A stretch of 64,000 nucleotides of DNA from Arthrobacter pascens (GTDB taxonomy: Bacteria; Actinomycetota; Actinomycetes; Actinomycetales; Micrococcaceae). Shown here one piece after another: positions 10,713 through 20,540 of the stretch. The translations under genes were made by a program, and so were the position numbers. The stretch lies in the NCBI RefSeq assembly GCF_017052465.1, contig NZ_JAFHKT010000115.1, forward strand, positions 1 through 64,000, in the 5' to 3' direction. The stretch's first letter is position 1. Every line of letters begins with the position of its first letter. The notes under the pieces are model-generated. The model made no database searches. It saw only the letters and a list, made by a program, of their open reading frames with translations, and was not told the origin of the DNA.

Positions 10713-10810
10713 GTCAAATGCTCCTTAGTTGGTTGGTTGAACTTGTTTGTCTGATGAAAAGCCTGTCACACCGCTGTGCCGGGCCCAATTTGAAAACGTG
10801 CTGTCCCGGC

Positions 10811-11341
10811 TTACTGGCCGGCTTCCTCAGCGAGCTGCAAAAAACGCGCGGCGAGTTCCGGCCCGCCCTGCGGATCGCGGGCGACCAGCAGCACGGTGTC
10901 GTCCCCCGCTATGGTGCCCAGGATGGACGGCATGACGGAATGGTCTATCGCGAGTGCCAGGAAGTTCGCCGCCCCGGGAGGCGTGCGCAGCACGGCGATA
11001 TTGGCCGACGCCTCGGCGGTGACCAGCAGTTCCCCGCACAGCCTGGAAAGCCGCGCGTCGAGGATTTCCTGGCTGACCCCGCTCTTCGCAGCCCGTTCGC
11101 CGCCCTCGCCGGGAACCGCGTAGACCAGGACGCCTTCCTTCCCGCGGACCCGGACAGCCCCGAGTTCCACGAGGTCACGGGACAGGGTAGCCTGCGTGAC
11201 CTGCACGCCGTCGTCCGCGAGCAGGGCTGCCAGCTCTGCCTGGGAGCGCACCGACTCGCCCGTCAGGATCGCGGTGATCCGCGCCTGGCGGGCCGTCTTG
11301 GTGGCCGGACTCGCGCCCGGCACCGGCGGCTGGACAGACAA
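10811..11341 (-). CDS. argR: arginine repressor
   Basis: Hexameric arginine-sensing repressor. It is 176 aa. An N-terminal winged helix (about 20-90, with [20 protein letters not shown]) is followed by the C-terminal oligomerisation and arginine-binding domain with [16 protein letters not shown]. The likely start is a TTG directly after the argF stop. Being inside the arg operon, it would be autoregulated along with the genes it represses. The first about 16 residues are not conserved in the family and a later start is possible. Confidence 0.95.
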   Translation of the reverse strand: MSVQPPVPGASPATKTARQARITAILTGESVRSQAELAALLADDGVQVTQATLSRDLVELGAVRVRGKEGVLVYAVPGEGGERAAKSGVSQEILDARLSRLCGELLVTAEASANIAVLRTPPGAANFLALAIDHSVMPSILGTIAGDDTVLLVARDPQGGPELAARFLQLAEEAGQ

Positions 11342-12349
11342 CTAGGCCTGCCCTGCCACCGGGGGGAGCCCGTCGACCACGGCGAGTCCGGAGCGGTGCA
11401 TGAGCCAGGCCATCAGCGCCTTCTGGGCGTGCAGCCGGTTTTCCGCCTCGTCCCAGACAATCGACTGCGGCCCGTCGATGACGGCCGCTGAGATCTCAAA
11501 ACCGCGATAGGCGGGGAGGCAGTGGAGCACGACGGCGTCTTCCGCCGCCAGTGCCATGGCGGCCTCGTCGACGGAGTACTCGCGGAACAGCTGGAGCCGG
11601 GCTTCCTTTTCGGCTTCCTGGCCCATGGAGATCCACGTGTCCGTTGCCACGACGTCGGCCCCCTTGAGGGCTTCCTGCGCATCGGTGGTGATGAGCACGG
11701 AGCCGCCTGATTCTGCCGCGCGTTCCCTGGCTGACTCGACGATGCCTGCCGCCGGCAGGTATCCCTCCGGGCCGGCGATGCGAACATGCATCCCCGCCGT
11801 GACGCCGGCCAGCAGGTAGGAGTTGGCCATGTTGTTGGCTGCGTCCCCGAGGTAGGCCATGGTGAGCCCCTTGAGTTCACCCTTGTGCTCCTTGACTGCC
11901 AGCAGGTCCGCCAGCAGCTGGCAGGGGTGGTAGTCATCGCACAGGGCATTGATGACGGGAACGCGGGAGTTTTCCGCCATGGCGACGAGGCCCGAGTGGG
12001 CGCCCGTGCGCCACACGATGGTGGAGACCATGCGCTCCAGCACCTTGGCGGTGTCCTCCACGGATTCCTTGTGGCCGATCTGCGCCTCACCCGGGTTGAT
12101 GATCAGGGCGTTGCCGCCCATGTCCGCCACACCGGCGGCGAACGACACACGGGTGCGGGTGGAGGTCTTGTCGAAGATGACAGCCACGGTCTTGCGCCCG
12201 CTGCCTTCTCCGGCGAACGGCTGGACGCTGTAGGGCGCTGCCTTCATGCGGACGGCCAGCTCCAGGACTTCGGCCTGTTCAGCCGGGCTGAGGTCGGTGT
12301 CCTTGAGGAAGTGGCGGGTCGCGGGTTGGGAAGCGGTTGCTGAAGTCAC
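11342..12349 (-). CDS. argF: ornithine carbamoyltransferase
   Basis: Carbamoyl phosphate plus ornithine to citrulline. It is 335 aa. The carbamoyl-phosphate site STRTR is at 63-67, FLKDTDLS at the N-terminus, and the ornithine-side HCLPAYRG near the C-terminus. It overlaps argD by 4 nt (ATGA), indicating translational coupling. Normal length and no missing catalytic residue. Confidence 0.98.
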   Translation of the reverse strand: MTSATASQPATRHFLKDTDLSPAEQAEVLELAVRMKAAPYSVQPFAGEGSGRKTVAVIFDKTSTRTRVSFAAGVADMGGNALIINPGEAQIGHKESVEDTAKVLERMVSTIVWRTGAHSGLVAMAENSRVPVINALCDDYHPCQLLADLLAVKEHKGELKGLTMAYLGDAANNMANSYLLAGVTAGMHVRIAGPEGYLPAAGIVESARERAAESGGSVLITTDAQEALKGADVVATDTWISMGQEAEKEARLQLFREYSVDEAAMALAAEDAVVLHCLPAYRGFEISAAVIDGPQSIVWDEAENRLHAQKALMAWLMHRSGLAVVDGLPPVAGQA

Positions 12350-13656
12350 TGTGCGTCCTTTGCGGTTTGCAGGATGGCCGGAAGGGCGGCGAGGAAACGG
12401 TCTGCCTGGTCTTCCGTAAGGATCAGCGGCGGGGCCAGGCGGATGGTCCGCGGCCCGGGGCTGTTGATGATGAACCCGGCGTCGAGCGCGGCTGCCACGG
12501 CGGCGGGAGCAACATCGGCGTCGAGGTCGAAGCCGATCAGGAGGCCCTCCCCACGGACCTCCGTGACACCGTCGACGGCGGCCAGGGCAGCGCGGATGTG
12601 CTCCCCCACCGCCCGGACGTTGTCCAGCACGTGCTGGTTTTCGACGGCATGCAGTGTGGCCAGGGCAGCGGCCGTGGCCACAGGGTTTCCGCCGAACGTG
12701 GTGCCGTGCTGCCCCGCCGTCAGCAGGGACGAGGTCTCCTCCCCGAACGTGACCAGGGCGCCAATGGGGAAGCCGCCGCCGAGCCCCTTGGCCAGGGTGA
12801 CGGCGTCGGGAACAATTCCTGCGTCTTCACTGGCAAGCCACTTTCCGGTGCGGCCAATGCCTGTCTGCACCTCATCAAGGATCAGCAGGGCACCGGCCTG
12901 CGACGTGAGCTCGCGGGCCGCCTGCAGGTACCCGGCGGGAAGGGGCCGGACTCCTGCTTCGCCCTGGATGGGTTCCAGGAAGACCGCGGCCACGGTGTCG
13001 TCCACGGCGTTCCGGAGCGCGTCGATGTCGCCGAACGGGATGTGCTCCACCCCGCCGGGCATCGGCTCGAAGGGCGCCCTGTAGGCTTCCTTCGCCGTGA
13101 GCGCCAGCGCACCCATGGTCCGCCCGTGGAAGGCTCCCTCGAGCGCGATGATCCTGGTCCTGGGCTTGCCGCCCGCCTCCCCGGCGGGAGAACCGGAATT
13201 CCGGCGGGCCAGTTTGAAGGCTGCCTCATTGGCCTCGGTGCCGGAGTTCGTGAAGAAGACCTTCGAGCCTGCCGGCGCGTTGCTCAGTGCCAGCAGCTTC
13301 TCGGCCAGGGCGATCTGCGTGGGGCTGGTGAAAAAATTGGAGACATGCCCCAGCGTGGCCAGCTGGCTGGCGATCACCGAGGTCACGAACGGATGGGCAT
13401 GTCCCAGGGCGTTGACGGCGATGCCGCCGAGCAGGTCCAGATACTCCTTGCCGTCGGCGTCCCAGACCAGGCAGCCGGCCCCGCGGACCAGGACGCGCTG
13501 CGGCGTGCCGAACACGCCCATCAGCGAGGATGAGTAGCGGGCCAGCCAGTCGGCCCCGCTGGAGTGCCCTGTGGTTTCGACGAGCTCAACCACCGGGGAC
13601 TGCTCAACCACCGGGCTCCGGTGATCGAGCTTGTCGAGATCTTCAAGGTTGCTCAC
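12346..13656 (-). CDS. argD: acetylornithine aminotransferase
   Basis: Class III PLP aminotransferase converting N-acetylglutamate semialdehyde to N-acetylornithine. It is 436 aa, about 30 longer than many homologues. PLP lysine is in TLAKGLGGGFPIGA and the cofactor Asp in LLILDEVQTGIGRTG. The GTG start overlaps the argB stop by 1 nt. Residues about 7-28 are encoded by a palindromic dispersed repeat (see 13573-13641), including PVVELVETT. Recognisable ArgD sequence begins about residue 36 (DWLARY). Confidence 0.97.
   Translation of the reverse strand: MSNLEDLDKLDHRSPVVEQSPVVELVETTGHSSGADWLARYSSSLMGVFGTPQRVLVRGAGCLVWDADGKEYLDLLGGIAVNALGHAHPFVTSVIASQLATLGHVSNFFTSPTQIALAEKLLALSNAPAGSKVFFTNSGTEANEAAFKLARRNSGSPAGEAGGKPRTRIIALEGAFHGRTMGALALTAKEAYRAPFEPMPGGVEHIPFGDIDALRNAVDDTVAAVFLEPIQGEAGVRPLPAGYLQAARELTSQAGALLILDEVQTGIGRTGKWLASEDAGIVPDAVTLAKGLGGGFPIGALVTFGEETSSLLTAGQHGTTFGGNPVATAAALATLHAVENQHVLDNVRAVGEHIRAALAAVDGVTEVRGEGLLIGFDLDADVAPAAVAAALDAGFIINSPGPRTIRLAPPLILTEDQADRFLAALPAILQTAKDAQ
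13573..13641. repeat. palindromic dispersed repeat inside the argD 5' end
   Basis: The left arm 13573-13596 begins GGTTTCGACGAGCTCAACCA. A truncated copy TGCTCAACCACCGGG is at 601-615 of the same 13 kb line. A diverged inverted arm, 13617-13641, contains CCGGTGATCGAGCTTGTCGA. Together they form a long imperfect hairpin that stays in frame with argD. The left arm matches the copy at argH (9480-9502) with one base change. Confidence 0.7.
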
Positions 13657-14588
13657 TATGCGTTCACTTCCTCGTCCGGGACCACCTGGGTGCCGATGCC
13701 GGCGGTCGTGAAGGTTTCCAGGAGCATCGAGTGCGGCAGGCGGCCGTCTACGATGTGCGCGCGCTCGACGCCGTCGTCAATGGCTTTCAGGCATGCCGCC
13801 ATCTTGGGGATCATCCCGGACTCAAGGCGCGGCAGCATCTCCCGCAGCTCCGAAGCCGTCACCGACGAGATCAGCGATGACTTGTCCGGCCAGTTCGCGT
13901 ACAAACCCTCGACGTCAGTGAGGATGACAAGTTTGGAGGCGCCAAGGGCCGACGCGACGGCGGCCGCCGCCGTGTCTGCGTTGACGTTGAGCACCTGTCC
14001 GGTGGTGCTGCCGTCTTCGGCTATCTCCGGGGCAACCGTGGAGATTACGGGAATGCGGCCAGCGGCCAGGATGTCGACGATTCCCTCCGGGTTGACGCCC
14101 ACCACTTCGCCCACCAGGCCAAGGTCCACCTCTTCGCCGTCGACCACGGTTCCCGTGCGGACCGCGCGCAGCAGGCCGCCGTCTTCACCGGACATGCCCA
14201 CGGCGTAGGGCCCGTGGGAGTTGATCAGGCCCACGAGTTCGCGGCCCACCTGGCCGGTGAGCACCATGCGCACCACATCCATCGCTTCGGGGGTGGTGAC
14301 GCGCAGGCCGCCCTTGAACTCGGACTCGATGCCGAGCCGGCTCAGCATGGCGTTGATCTGCGGTCCGCCGCCGTGCACCACCACGGGGTGGATGCCCACG
14401 TGGTGCAGGAAAACGACGTCCTCGGCGAAGGCGCGGCGCAGCTCATCGTTGACCATGGCGTTGCCGCCGTACTTGATCACCATGGTGGTTCCGGCGAAGC
14501 GCTGGATCCAGGGCAGGGCTTCGATCAGCGTGCCGGCTTTGCCCTGGGCATCGCTCATGGACGTGGTCTCGCGGGTCTGGGTGTTCAT
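13656..14588 (-). CDS. argB: acetylglutamate kinase
   Basis: Phosphorylates N-acetylglutamate, usually the arginine-inhibited step in organisms with ArgJ. It is 310 aa, amino acid kinase fold. VIKYGGNAM is the N-terminal phosphate-binding segment, VVHGGGPQI the second glycine-rich loop, and [11 protein letters not shown] lies near the C-terminus. Spacing to argJ is 32 bp, the widest within argC-F. The protein carries about 25 residues before the conserved core. Confidence 0.98.
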   Translation of the reverse strand: MNTQTRETTSMSDAQGKAGTLIEALPWIQRFAGTTMVIKYGGNAMVNDELRRAFAEDVVFLHHVGIHPVVVHGGGPQINAMLSRLGIESEFKGGLRVTTPEAMDVVRMVLTGQVGRELVGLINSHGPYAVGMSGEDGGLLRAVRTGTVVDGEEVDLGLVGEVVGVNPEGIVDILAAGRIPVISTVAPEIAEDGSTTGQVLNVNADTAAAAVASALGASKLVILTDVEGLYANWPDKSSLISSVTASELREMLPRLESGMIPKMAACLKAIDDGVERAHIVDGRLPHSMLLETFTTAGIGTQVVPDEEVNA

Positions 14589-14620
14589 GCTGCTGTTCTC
14601 TCCAGGGGTGGCTGGTGGAT

Positions 14621-15787
14621 CTAGCTTGAGTAGGCGCTGTTCTCGTGCACGTAGTCGTGGGTGAGGTCGTTGGTCCAGATGGTGGCTTCCGCGCTGCCCG
14701 CCTGCAGGTCGATCTCCACGTGCACTTCGCGCGGTTCGAGGTCCACTAGCTTGCGGTCTTGGCCGATGCTGCCGTTCTGGCAGATCTGGATGCCGTTCAT
14801 GGAGACGTTCAGCGCGTCGGGCTCGAAGACGGCGTCAGTTGTTCCGACGGCGGACAGAACGCGTCCCCAGTTCGGGTCCTTGCCGAATATGGCCGCCTTG
14901 AAGAGATTGGAGCGGGCGACGGCACGGCTGACGGTTTCGGCGTCGCGTTCGCTGGCCGCGTTGAACGTGCGGACTGCGATGTCGTGGCTGGCGCCTTCGG
15001 CGTCGCCGATCAGCTTGCGGGCGAGTTCGGCGCACACCTGGGTGAGTCCCTCGCTGAACGTCTCGGCGGACGGCACGGCACCTGAGGCCCCGGAGGCCAG
15101 CAGCACCACGGTGTCGTTGGTGGACATGCAGCCGTCCGAGTCGGCCCGGTCAAAGGTGACGCGCGTGACATCGCGGAGGACGACGTCGAGCATTTCAGCC
15201 GGGACGTCGGCATCCGTGGTGAGGACCACCAGCATGGTGGCGAGCCCGGGCGCGAGCATGCCGGCGCCCTTGGCGATGCCGCCGATGCTGAACCCGTTCC
15301 CCTCGGCGTCGGTTCCTGTGAAGACTGCCTGCTTGGGCACCGTGTCCGTGGTCATGATGGCCGCTGCGGCCTCCGCACCGCCGTCATCGCTGAGCGCGGC
15401 TGCCACGGTGTCGATCCCGGGGACGATTTTGTCCATGGGCAGCTGCTCACCGATGAGGCCGGTGGAGCAGACAAAGACGTCGGTGGCGGAAATGCCGAGG
15501 ACCTCGGCCGTTTTCTCGGCCGTGGTGTGCGTGTTCTGGAAGCCCTGCGGCCCGGTGCAGGCGTTGGCCCCGCCCGAGTTCAGGATGACGGCGTCCACGC
15601 GGCCGTCAGACACCACCTGGCGCGACCAGTGGACGGGTGCGGCGGCCACACGGTTGGACGTGAAAACGGCTGCGGCAGCCTTGGAGGGGCCGTCGTTGAC
15701 CACGAGGGCCAGGTCCGGGTTTCCGGACGCCTTGAGGCCTGCCTTGACGCCGGCGGCGCGGAATCCCTGGGGCACGGTAACGGTCAC
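14621..15787 (-). CDS. argJ: glutamate N-acetyltransferase / amino-acid acetyltransferase
   Basis: Bifunctional ArgJ recycles the acetyl group from N-acetylornithine to glutamate, so no ArgE is needed. With GTG overlapping the argC stop (GTGA) it is 388 aa. A longer in-frame reading begins at 15985 inside argC and is not real. The self-cleavage site is the Ala-Thr bond in LAPGLATML; the Thr becomes the nucleophile of the beta chain. [11 protein letters not shown] and [13 protein letters not shown] [12 protein letters not shown] are also family motifs. Confidence 0.97.
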   Translation of the reverse strand: MTVTVPQGFRAAGVKAGLKASGNPDLALVVNDGPSKAAAAVFTSNRVAAAPVHWSRQVVSDGRVDAVILNSGGANACTGPQGFQNTHTTAEKTAEVLGISATDVFVCSTGLIGEQLPMDKIVPGIDTVAAALSDDGGAEAAAAIMTTDTVPKQAVFTGTDAEGNGFSIGGIAKGAGMLAPGLATMLVVLTTDADVPAEMLDVVLRDVTRVTFDRADSDGCMSTNDTVVLLASGASGAVPSAETFSEGLTQVCAELARKLIGDAEGASHDIAVRTFNAASERDAETVSRAVARSNLFKAAIFGKDPNWGRVLSAVGTTDAVFEPDALNVSMNGIQICQNGSIGQDRKLVDLEPREVHVEIDLQAGSAEATIWTNDLTHDYVHENSAYSS

Positions 15788-16815
15788 GGGGCAACTCCCT
15801 GCAGGTTGAGGCCGGCGGTCTCCGCCAGGCCGAGGGCAATGTTCATGGACTGCACGGCGCCGCCCGCGGTCCCCTTGGTCAGGTTGTCGATGGCGCAGGT
15901 GACAATCACGCGGCCAGTGTGCGCGTCGAAGGCCAGCTGCATGGCCGCATGGTTGGACCCCTGCACGGATTTCGTGGAGGGCCACTGGCCTTGCGGAAGC
16001 AGGTGGACGAACGGTTCATCGTCGTACGCCTCGAACCACGCACTGCGGAGGTCATCGGCCCCGACGCCTGGCTTGACCTTGGCGGTGGCGGTGGTGAGGA
16101 TGCCGCGGCTCATCGGTGCCAGCGTGGGCGTGAACGATACGGTCACGGCCTCTCCCCCGGCGTTGGACAGCCCTTGCTCGATCTCCGGAGTGTGGCGGTG
16201 GCCGCCGCCCACTCCATAGGGGCTCATGGATCCCATGACCTCGGAGCCGATCAGGTTCACCTTGGCGGCCTTGCCGGCCCCTGACGTGCCCGAGGCGGCG
16301 ACGATGACGACGTCGTCGCCCTGCAGCAGCCCGGCGGCGAAGCCGGGCGTGAGTGCCAGCAGGGCCGACGTCGGGTAGCAGCCGGGGACAGCGATCCGCT
16401 TGGCGCCCCGGAGCTTCTCCCGCTGGCCCGGCAGCTCGGGCAGGCCGTAGGGCCAGGTCCCGGCGTGGGCGGAGCCGTAGAACTTCTCCCACGCGGCGGC
16501 GTCCTCCAGCCGGTGGTCCGCTCCAGCGTCAATCACCACGGTGCCTTCAGGCAGCTGGGCGGCGATGTCCGCGGACGCCCCGTGCGGCAGGGCGAGGAAC
16601 ACGACGTCGTGCCCGGACAGGTTCTCCACCGTGGTGTCCTCCAGAATGCGGCTGGACAGGCCATGGAGATGCGGCTGCAGTTCGCCTAGTCTGGAACCGG
16701 CGTTGCTGTGCGCCGTGATGGCACCGATGGTGACGTCAGGGTGGCCGGACAGAAGGCGGAGCACCTCGCCGCCGGCATAACCGCTCGCGCCGGAGACGGC
16801 AACAGAAATAGTCAT
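15784..16815 (-). CDS. argC: N-acetyl-gamma-glutamyl-phosphate reductase
   Basis: NADPH-dependent reductase, first gene of the arg operon. It is 343 aa from the ATG at 16815; the open frame continues upstream to 17109 but begins to match the family only at [17 protein letters not shown]. The catalytic Cys146 lies in VPGCYPTS and the nucleotide-binding loop is GASGYAG. The start codon follows a TATAGT -10 by 6 nt with no Shine-Dalgarno, so the operon mRNA is probably leaderless, and ArgR-box-like palindromes cover this promoter. Confidence 0.97.
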   Translation of the reverse strand: MTISVAVSGASGYAGGEVLRLLSGHPDVTIGAITAHSNAGSRLGELQPHLHGLSSRILEDTTVENLSGHDVVFLALPHGASADIAAQLPEGTVVIDAGADHRLEDAAAWEKFYGSAHAGTWPYGLPELPGQREKLRGAKRIAVPGCYPTSALLALTPGFAAGLLQGDDVVIVAASGTSGAGKAAKVNLIGSEVMGSMSPYGVGGGHRHTPEIEQGLSNAGGEAVTVSFTPTLAPMSRGILTTATAKVKPGVGADDLRSAWFEAYDDEPFVHLLPQGQWPSTKSVQGSNHAAMQLAFDAHTGRVIVTCAIDNLTKGTAGGAVQSMNIALGLAETAGLNLQGVAP

Positions 16816-16821
16816 GCCACG

Positions 16822-16827
16822 ACTATA
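16822..16827 (-). promoter_or_regulatory. -10 box of the arg operon (argC), leaderless type
   Basis: TATAGT lies 6 nt before the argC ATG on the minus strand. The -35 position (GGGACC at 17 nt spacing) is weak. Palindromes at 16837-16864 cover the spacer and -35. Confidence 0.6.
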
Positions 16828-16836
16828 CAGCAAGAG

Positions 16837-16877
16837 TATGCATAGGTCCCGATATTTATGCATTGGATGCTGCATGC
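16837..16877. promoter_or_regulatory. ArgR operator (candidate ARG boxes)
   Basis: Two TATGCATA-type palindromes, TATGCATA (16837-16844) and TTATGCATT (16856-16864), are centred about two helical turns apart, with a third GCATGC at 16872-16877. Spacing and sequence resemble paired ARG boxes. Placement over the argC promoter fits repression by ArgR encoded in the same operon. Confidence 0.6.
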
Positions 16878-17029
16878 TCTCTGCTGTTCGCCACAGTCCC
16901 GTCGCCGGGAGCAGCAGCGGAACGGTACACGGTGGGCGGGAGCGTATCCTTGAGTGAGGGTGATCCACTCCGCGCATGCCGAACGTCGGCAGCAGCGTTG
17001 CCCGTAAACAGTTACGAGGCACGCCGTTC

Positions 17030-18136
17030 ATGACGTCCACCATCACTTCTGAGCGCCCGCAGCCGCGGATCAGCCAGCCCAGCAGGGTCCGCAAGGCCAA
17101 CCCCGTCACGCAGAGCTACTCCGACCTGCTCAAGTCCGTGCGTGCCGCCGGTCTCCTGGAACGGCGCCAGGGCTTCTACATCACCGTGTTCTCCAGCCTG
17201 GTCGTCCTGATGGCAGCCACCTGGTTCGGCTTCGCGCTGATAGGAGAGAGCTGGTTCCAGCTGCTGATCGCCGCAGCACTCGGGATCATCTGCACGCAGC
17301 TGAGCTTCCTGGCCCATGAAGCAGGCCACCGCCAGATTTTCGCTTCCCGGCGGGCCAACGACTGGTCCGCCCGGCTGATTGCCACCTCCGTGGCCGGCAT
17401 CAGCTACTCCTGGTGGGAGCAGAAACACGGGGCCCACCACAACCACCCCAACGTCATCTCCAAGGATCCGGACATCGCTCCCGGAGCCATTGTCTTCCAC
17501 ACCGAGGCCGCCGCTGAACGCCAGGGCCGCCTCTCCTTCCTCACACGCAAGCAGGGCTGGCTCTTCTTTCCGCTGCTGTTCCTGGTGGGACTGGGCCTGC
17601 AGATCGACTCGGTCCGGTTCATCTTCGGGCGGGCCAAAGTGAACCACCGCTGGGTGGAGCTGCCCATCCTGTTGGTACGGCTCAGCGTCATCCCCGTGCT
17701 CGCCTTTACATTCCTCCCGCTCGGCATGGCCTGCGCCTTTGTCGCCGTGCAGCTCGCCGTCTTCGGCTTCTACATGGGGGCATCCTTTGCTCCAAACCAC
17801 AAGGGCATGCCGGTCCTCCCTGCTGACAGCCGCGTGGATTTCCTGAGCCGCCAGGTCCTGACGTCCCGCAACATTTCAGGCGGACGGTTCATGGACATCC
17901 TGCTCGGCGGGCTCAACCGCCAGGTGGAGCACCACCTTTTCCCCGACATGGCGCGTCCCCAGCTGCATAAGGCGACCGCGATCGTACGCCAGTACTGCGC
18001 GACGCACGGCATCCCCTTTACGGAGACCACGCTCATCGCCTCCTACGGCATCATCGTGCGCTATCTCAACGAGGTGGGACTCGCCGCCGGACGGCGCTTC
18101 GAGTGCCCCATGGCCACGGTCACCAGGCGCTACTGA
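17030..18136 (+). CDS. membrane fatty acid (acyl-CoA/acyl-lipid) desaturase
   Basis: Di-iron membrane desaturase introducing a double bond into fatty acyl chains. It is 368 aa from the ATG at 17030; an in-frame ATG at 16976 would add 18 residues and cannot be excluded. The three histidine boxes are present: HEAGH (96-100), KHGAHHNH, and QVEHHLFP near the C-terminus. Two hydrophobic hairpins lie about 50-90 and 170-250. It diverges from argC. Position specificity of the double bond cannot be read from sequence. Confidence 0.92.
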   Translation: MTSTITSERPQPRISQPSRVRKANPVTQSYSDLLKSVRAAGLLERRQGFYITVFSSLVVLMAATWFGFALIGESWFQLLIAAALGIICTQLSFLAHEAGHRQIFASRRANDWSARLIATSVAGISYSWWEQKHGAHHNHPNVISKDPDIAPGAIVFHTEAAAERQGRLSFLTRKQGWLFFPLLFLVGLGLQIDSVRFIFGRAKVNHRWVELPILLVRLSVIPVLAFTFLPLGMACAFVAVQLAVFGFYMGASFAPNHKGMPVLPADSRVDFLSRQVLTSRNISGGRFMDILLGGLNRQVEHHLFPDMARPQLHKATAIVRQYCATHGIPFTETTLIASYGIIVRYLNEVGLAAGRRFECPMATVTRRY

Positions 18137-18146
18137 CGGCCGGCCC

Positions 18147-19295
18147 TCAGCTGTTCTTTCCCCGCGCGGCAACCCTCCACCGGCCTGCGGGCTCCCCCTG
18201 GCTGACGACCGCCACCTCGTCCACCAGGTTCATAGTGAGGCACACGTGGTTGGGGACCACCCTGAGCCGGTCACCGCGGTGCGGCAGCGCGAGCCCTTGC
18301 GGCCATTGCACCGTGGCGTGGTGTTCTGACAGCGCGGTTATGGTGGCATCCGGATAGTCGAGCAGCCGGCCGTAGCCGCTGGCCCACGCCGGGCGGTCGC
18401 TGCCCAGGACCTTGCTGCCTGTGTCGATGATGAAGCGTCCGGGCTCACCCGGATCCGTCCTGTGGTGGCTGACCACCGTACTGGCCACCGTCAGCGCGAT
18501 GTCATCGGTCCCGCACCGCCCGAGCTCAAGCTGCTGGGCATCGCCAAACACATAAACCCCGGGGCGCAGTTCAGTTGCGGCGGTGTCCCCTTCGAGCATG
18601 GCCGTGGGCGTGGATCCTCCGCTGATGGTTTTCACGGTGAAGCCTGCGGCGGCCAACTTGTCGGCCCCCAGGCGCAGCGCTGCGTCCTCCTGCCGGGCCG
18701 CTTCCAGCGGCATCCCCGGCGCATAACTGTGGCCCGGGAACGTGAAGACACCGGCGACGTCCAGCCCGGCATCGGCGGCCGCGCGCGCAACCCCGGCGGC
18801 CTCGTCCGGGTGGACTCCGCTGCGGTGGTGTCCGCTGTCGAGCTCCACAAGGACCGCTATCCTGCCGGCGTCGGCTCCGAGGTTTTTCCCCATGAAGGAC
18901 GCGCTTTCCGCCGAGTCCACTCCCACGGTGATGCTGCACGCTTCCGCCAGGTTGCGCAGCCGTTTCGCCTGGGATTCCGTCACCCACAGCGGGTAGGCGA
19001 TGAAGATGTCCGTGACTCCGGCCTTGGCGAAGACTTCTGCTTCGCCAATGGTGGCGACGGTCAGCCCGACTGCCCCGGCCGCGAGTTGCCGCTCGGCTAT
19101 TTCCAGGACCTTGTGGGTCTTGGCGTGCGGGCGGAGCCGGAGCCCGCGCGCCTGCGTGGCTGACGCCATCCGGGCGATGTTCCGGTCGAGGACGTCGACG
19201 TCGATCATCACCTCCGGAGTCGTGAGGCCAGGAGGGATTACTGCCGTAATGGGGAGGTGTTGGCGCTCGTCTCCCCGGGCATTGACGGTGGTCAT
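18147..19295 (-). CDS. D-threonine aldolase / D-serine dehydratase-like PLP enzyme
   Basis: Fold-type III PLP enzyme (alanine-racemase-like barrel plus DSD1/D-threonine aldolase C-terminal domain). It is 382 aa. The PLP lysine is Lys59 in RPHAKTHK. The metal site His and Cys lie in VPNHVCLTMNL near the C-terminus, as in metal-dependent D-threonine aldolases and eukaryotic-type D-serine dehydratases. It would cleave or deaminate a D-beta-hydroxy amino acid. GAAGGAG precedes the ATG. It converges on the desaturase gene with 10 bp between stops. Confidence 0.85.
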   Translation of the reverse strand: MTTVNARGDERQHLPITAVIPPGLTTPEVMIDVDVLDRNIARMASATQARGLRLRPHAKTHKVLEIAERQLAAGAVGLTVATIGEAEVFAKAGVTDIFIAYPLWVTESQAKRLRNLAEACSITVGVDSAESASFMGKNLGADAGRIAVLVELDSGHHRSGVHPDEAAGVARAAADAGLDVAGVFTFPGHSYAPGMPLEAARQEDAALRLGADKLAAAGFTVKTISGGSTPTAMLEGDTAATELRPGVYVFGDAQQLELGRCGTDDIALTVASTVVSHHRTDPGEPGRFIIDTGSKVLGSDRPAWASGYGRLLDYPDATITALSEHHATVQWPQGLALPHRGDRLRVVPNHVCLTMNLVDEVAVVSQGEPAGRWRVAARGKNS

Positions 19296-19497
19296 GTACT
19301 CTCCTTCGCAACGGCGGCCTTACTCATGTTATTGGCTAAGGGTCCGTTATGGACTAGGCCGTATCACCGCAGATGCCCGGGCACAGGAACCCCCGCGGCC
19401 CTGAGCGCCTGCCCGGCTTCGCCTCAAGCTCCGCTCTCCTTAGGATGGACTGAGCATCCGGCTGCCGGAAGTCCCGGCCCGGGAAAGGAGAGATTCC

Positions 19498-20463
19498 ATG
19501 ACGCACGCCATCGTCGCCCAGCAGCCGGGCGGACCCGAGGTCCTGGACTTCACGGAGATTGACCGCCCCGTTCCCGGCCCCGGCCAGTTGCTCATCAAGG
19601 TAGCGGCAGCAGGCGTGAACTTCATTGACACCTACCAGCGTGGCGGCATGTACCAGGTCCCCTTCCCCTTCACTCCGGGTTCTGAAGCCGCCGGAACCGT
19701 CGAGGAAGTCGGCGAAGGCGTCGAGGACTTCGCCGTCGGCAGCCGGGTCGCCACGGCCGAGGGGTCAAAATGCTACGCCGGCTACACGCTGCTGGATGCG
19801 GCCAAGGCCCTTCCGGTGCCCGACGGCGTCGACGACCTCACAGCGGCGGCGCTGCCCCTCCAGGGCATGACGGCCCACTACCTCATCAATTCTTCCTTCA
19901 GGGTGGAGCCGGGCCACACGGTGCTGACGCACGCGGGCGCCGGCGGGGTTGGCCTGCTGCTGACCCAGCTGCTCAAGGAACGGGGCGCACGTGTCATCAC
20001 CACGGTTTCCTCGGACGCCAAGGAAGAGCTCGCCCGGGAGGCCGGCGCCGACCATGTGCTGCGCTACGAGGGCTTCCCCCACCACATCCGCGAGCTGACC
20101 GGCGGGAAGGGCGTGGACGTGGTGTACGACGGCGTCGGCCGGAACACCTTCGACGGTTCCCTGTCCTGCCTGCGCACCAGGGGAACGCTGGTCCTTTTCG
20201 GCGCCGCATCAGGTGCCGTTCCGCCGGTGGACCCCCAGCGCCTCAACTCCGGCGGATCGCTGACGCTGACCCGGCCCTCGCTCGGGCACTTCCTGCTCAA
20301 CGCCCAGGAGCGCCACTGGCGCTCGGGTGAGATTTTCGCCGCCGCGGCGAACGGGAACCTCAAGGTCCGCGTCGGGGGAACCTATCCCCTCGCCGAGGCC
20401 AAGAGTGCCCACGAGGACCTCGAAGCGCGGCGCACCACGGGCAAGGTCCTGCTGGTGCCCTGA
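19498..20463 (+). CDS. NADPH:quinone reductase, zinc-independent MDR family
   Basis: Medium-chain dehydrogenase/reductase of the quinone oxidoreductase type, one-electron or two-electron quinone reduction with NADPH. It is 321 aa. The dinucleotide loop is HAGAGGVGLLLTQL in the middle. GVNFIDTYQRGGMYQ at the N-terminus is typical of QorA-like proteins, and no catalytic zinc ligands are present. A strong AAAGGAGAG precedes the ATG. Its 202-bp upstream region is shared with the divergent PLP enzyme. Confidence 0.9.
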   Translation: MTHAIVAQQPGGPEVLDFTEIDRPVPGPGQLLIKVAAAGVNFIDTYQRGGMYQVPFPFTPGSEAAGTVEEVGEGVEDFAVGSRVATAEGSKCYAGYTLLDAAKALPVPDGVDDLTAAALPLQGMTAHYLINSSFRVEPGHTVLTHAGAGGVGLLLTQLLKERGARVITTVSSDAKEELAREAGADHVLRYEGFPHHIRELTGGKGVDVVYDGVGRNTFDGSLSCLRTRGTLVLFGAASGAVPPVDPQRLNSGGSLTLTRPSLGHFLLNAQERHWRSGEIFAAAANGNLKVRVGGTYPLAEAKSAHEDLEARRTTGKVLLVP

Positions 20464-20540
20464 CCATCGCCGGCGCCGCCAGGTGAACACCGGGTAACGT
20501 GCGCTACCTTTTGTTCATCTTGCCGGGAGAGAATCCACCA

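Noticed and set aside
15788..15985. N-terminal extension of ArgJ
   Set aside because: The extra 66 codons lie inside argC, look nothing like ArgJ, and the GTG at 15787 overlaps the argC stop in the usual coupled way.
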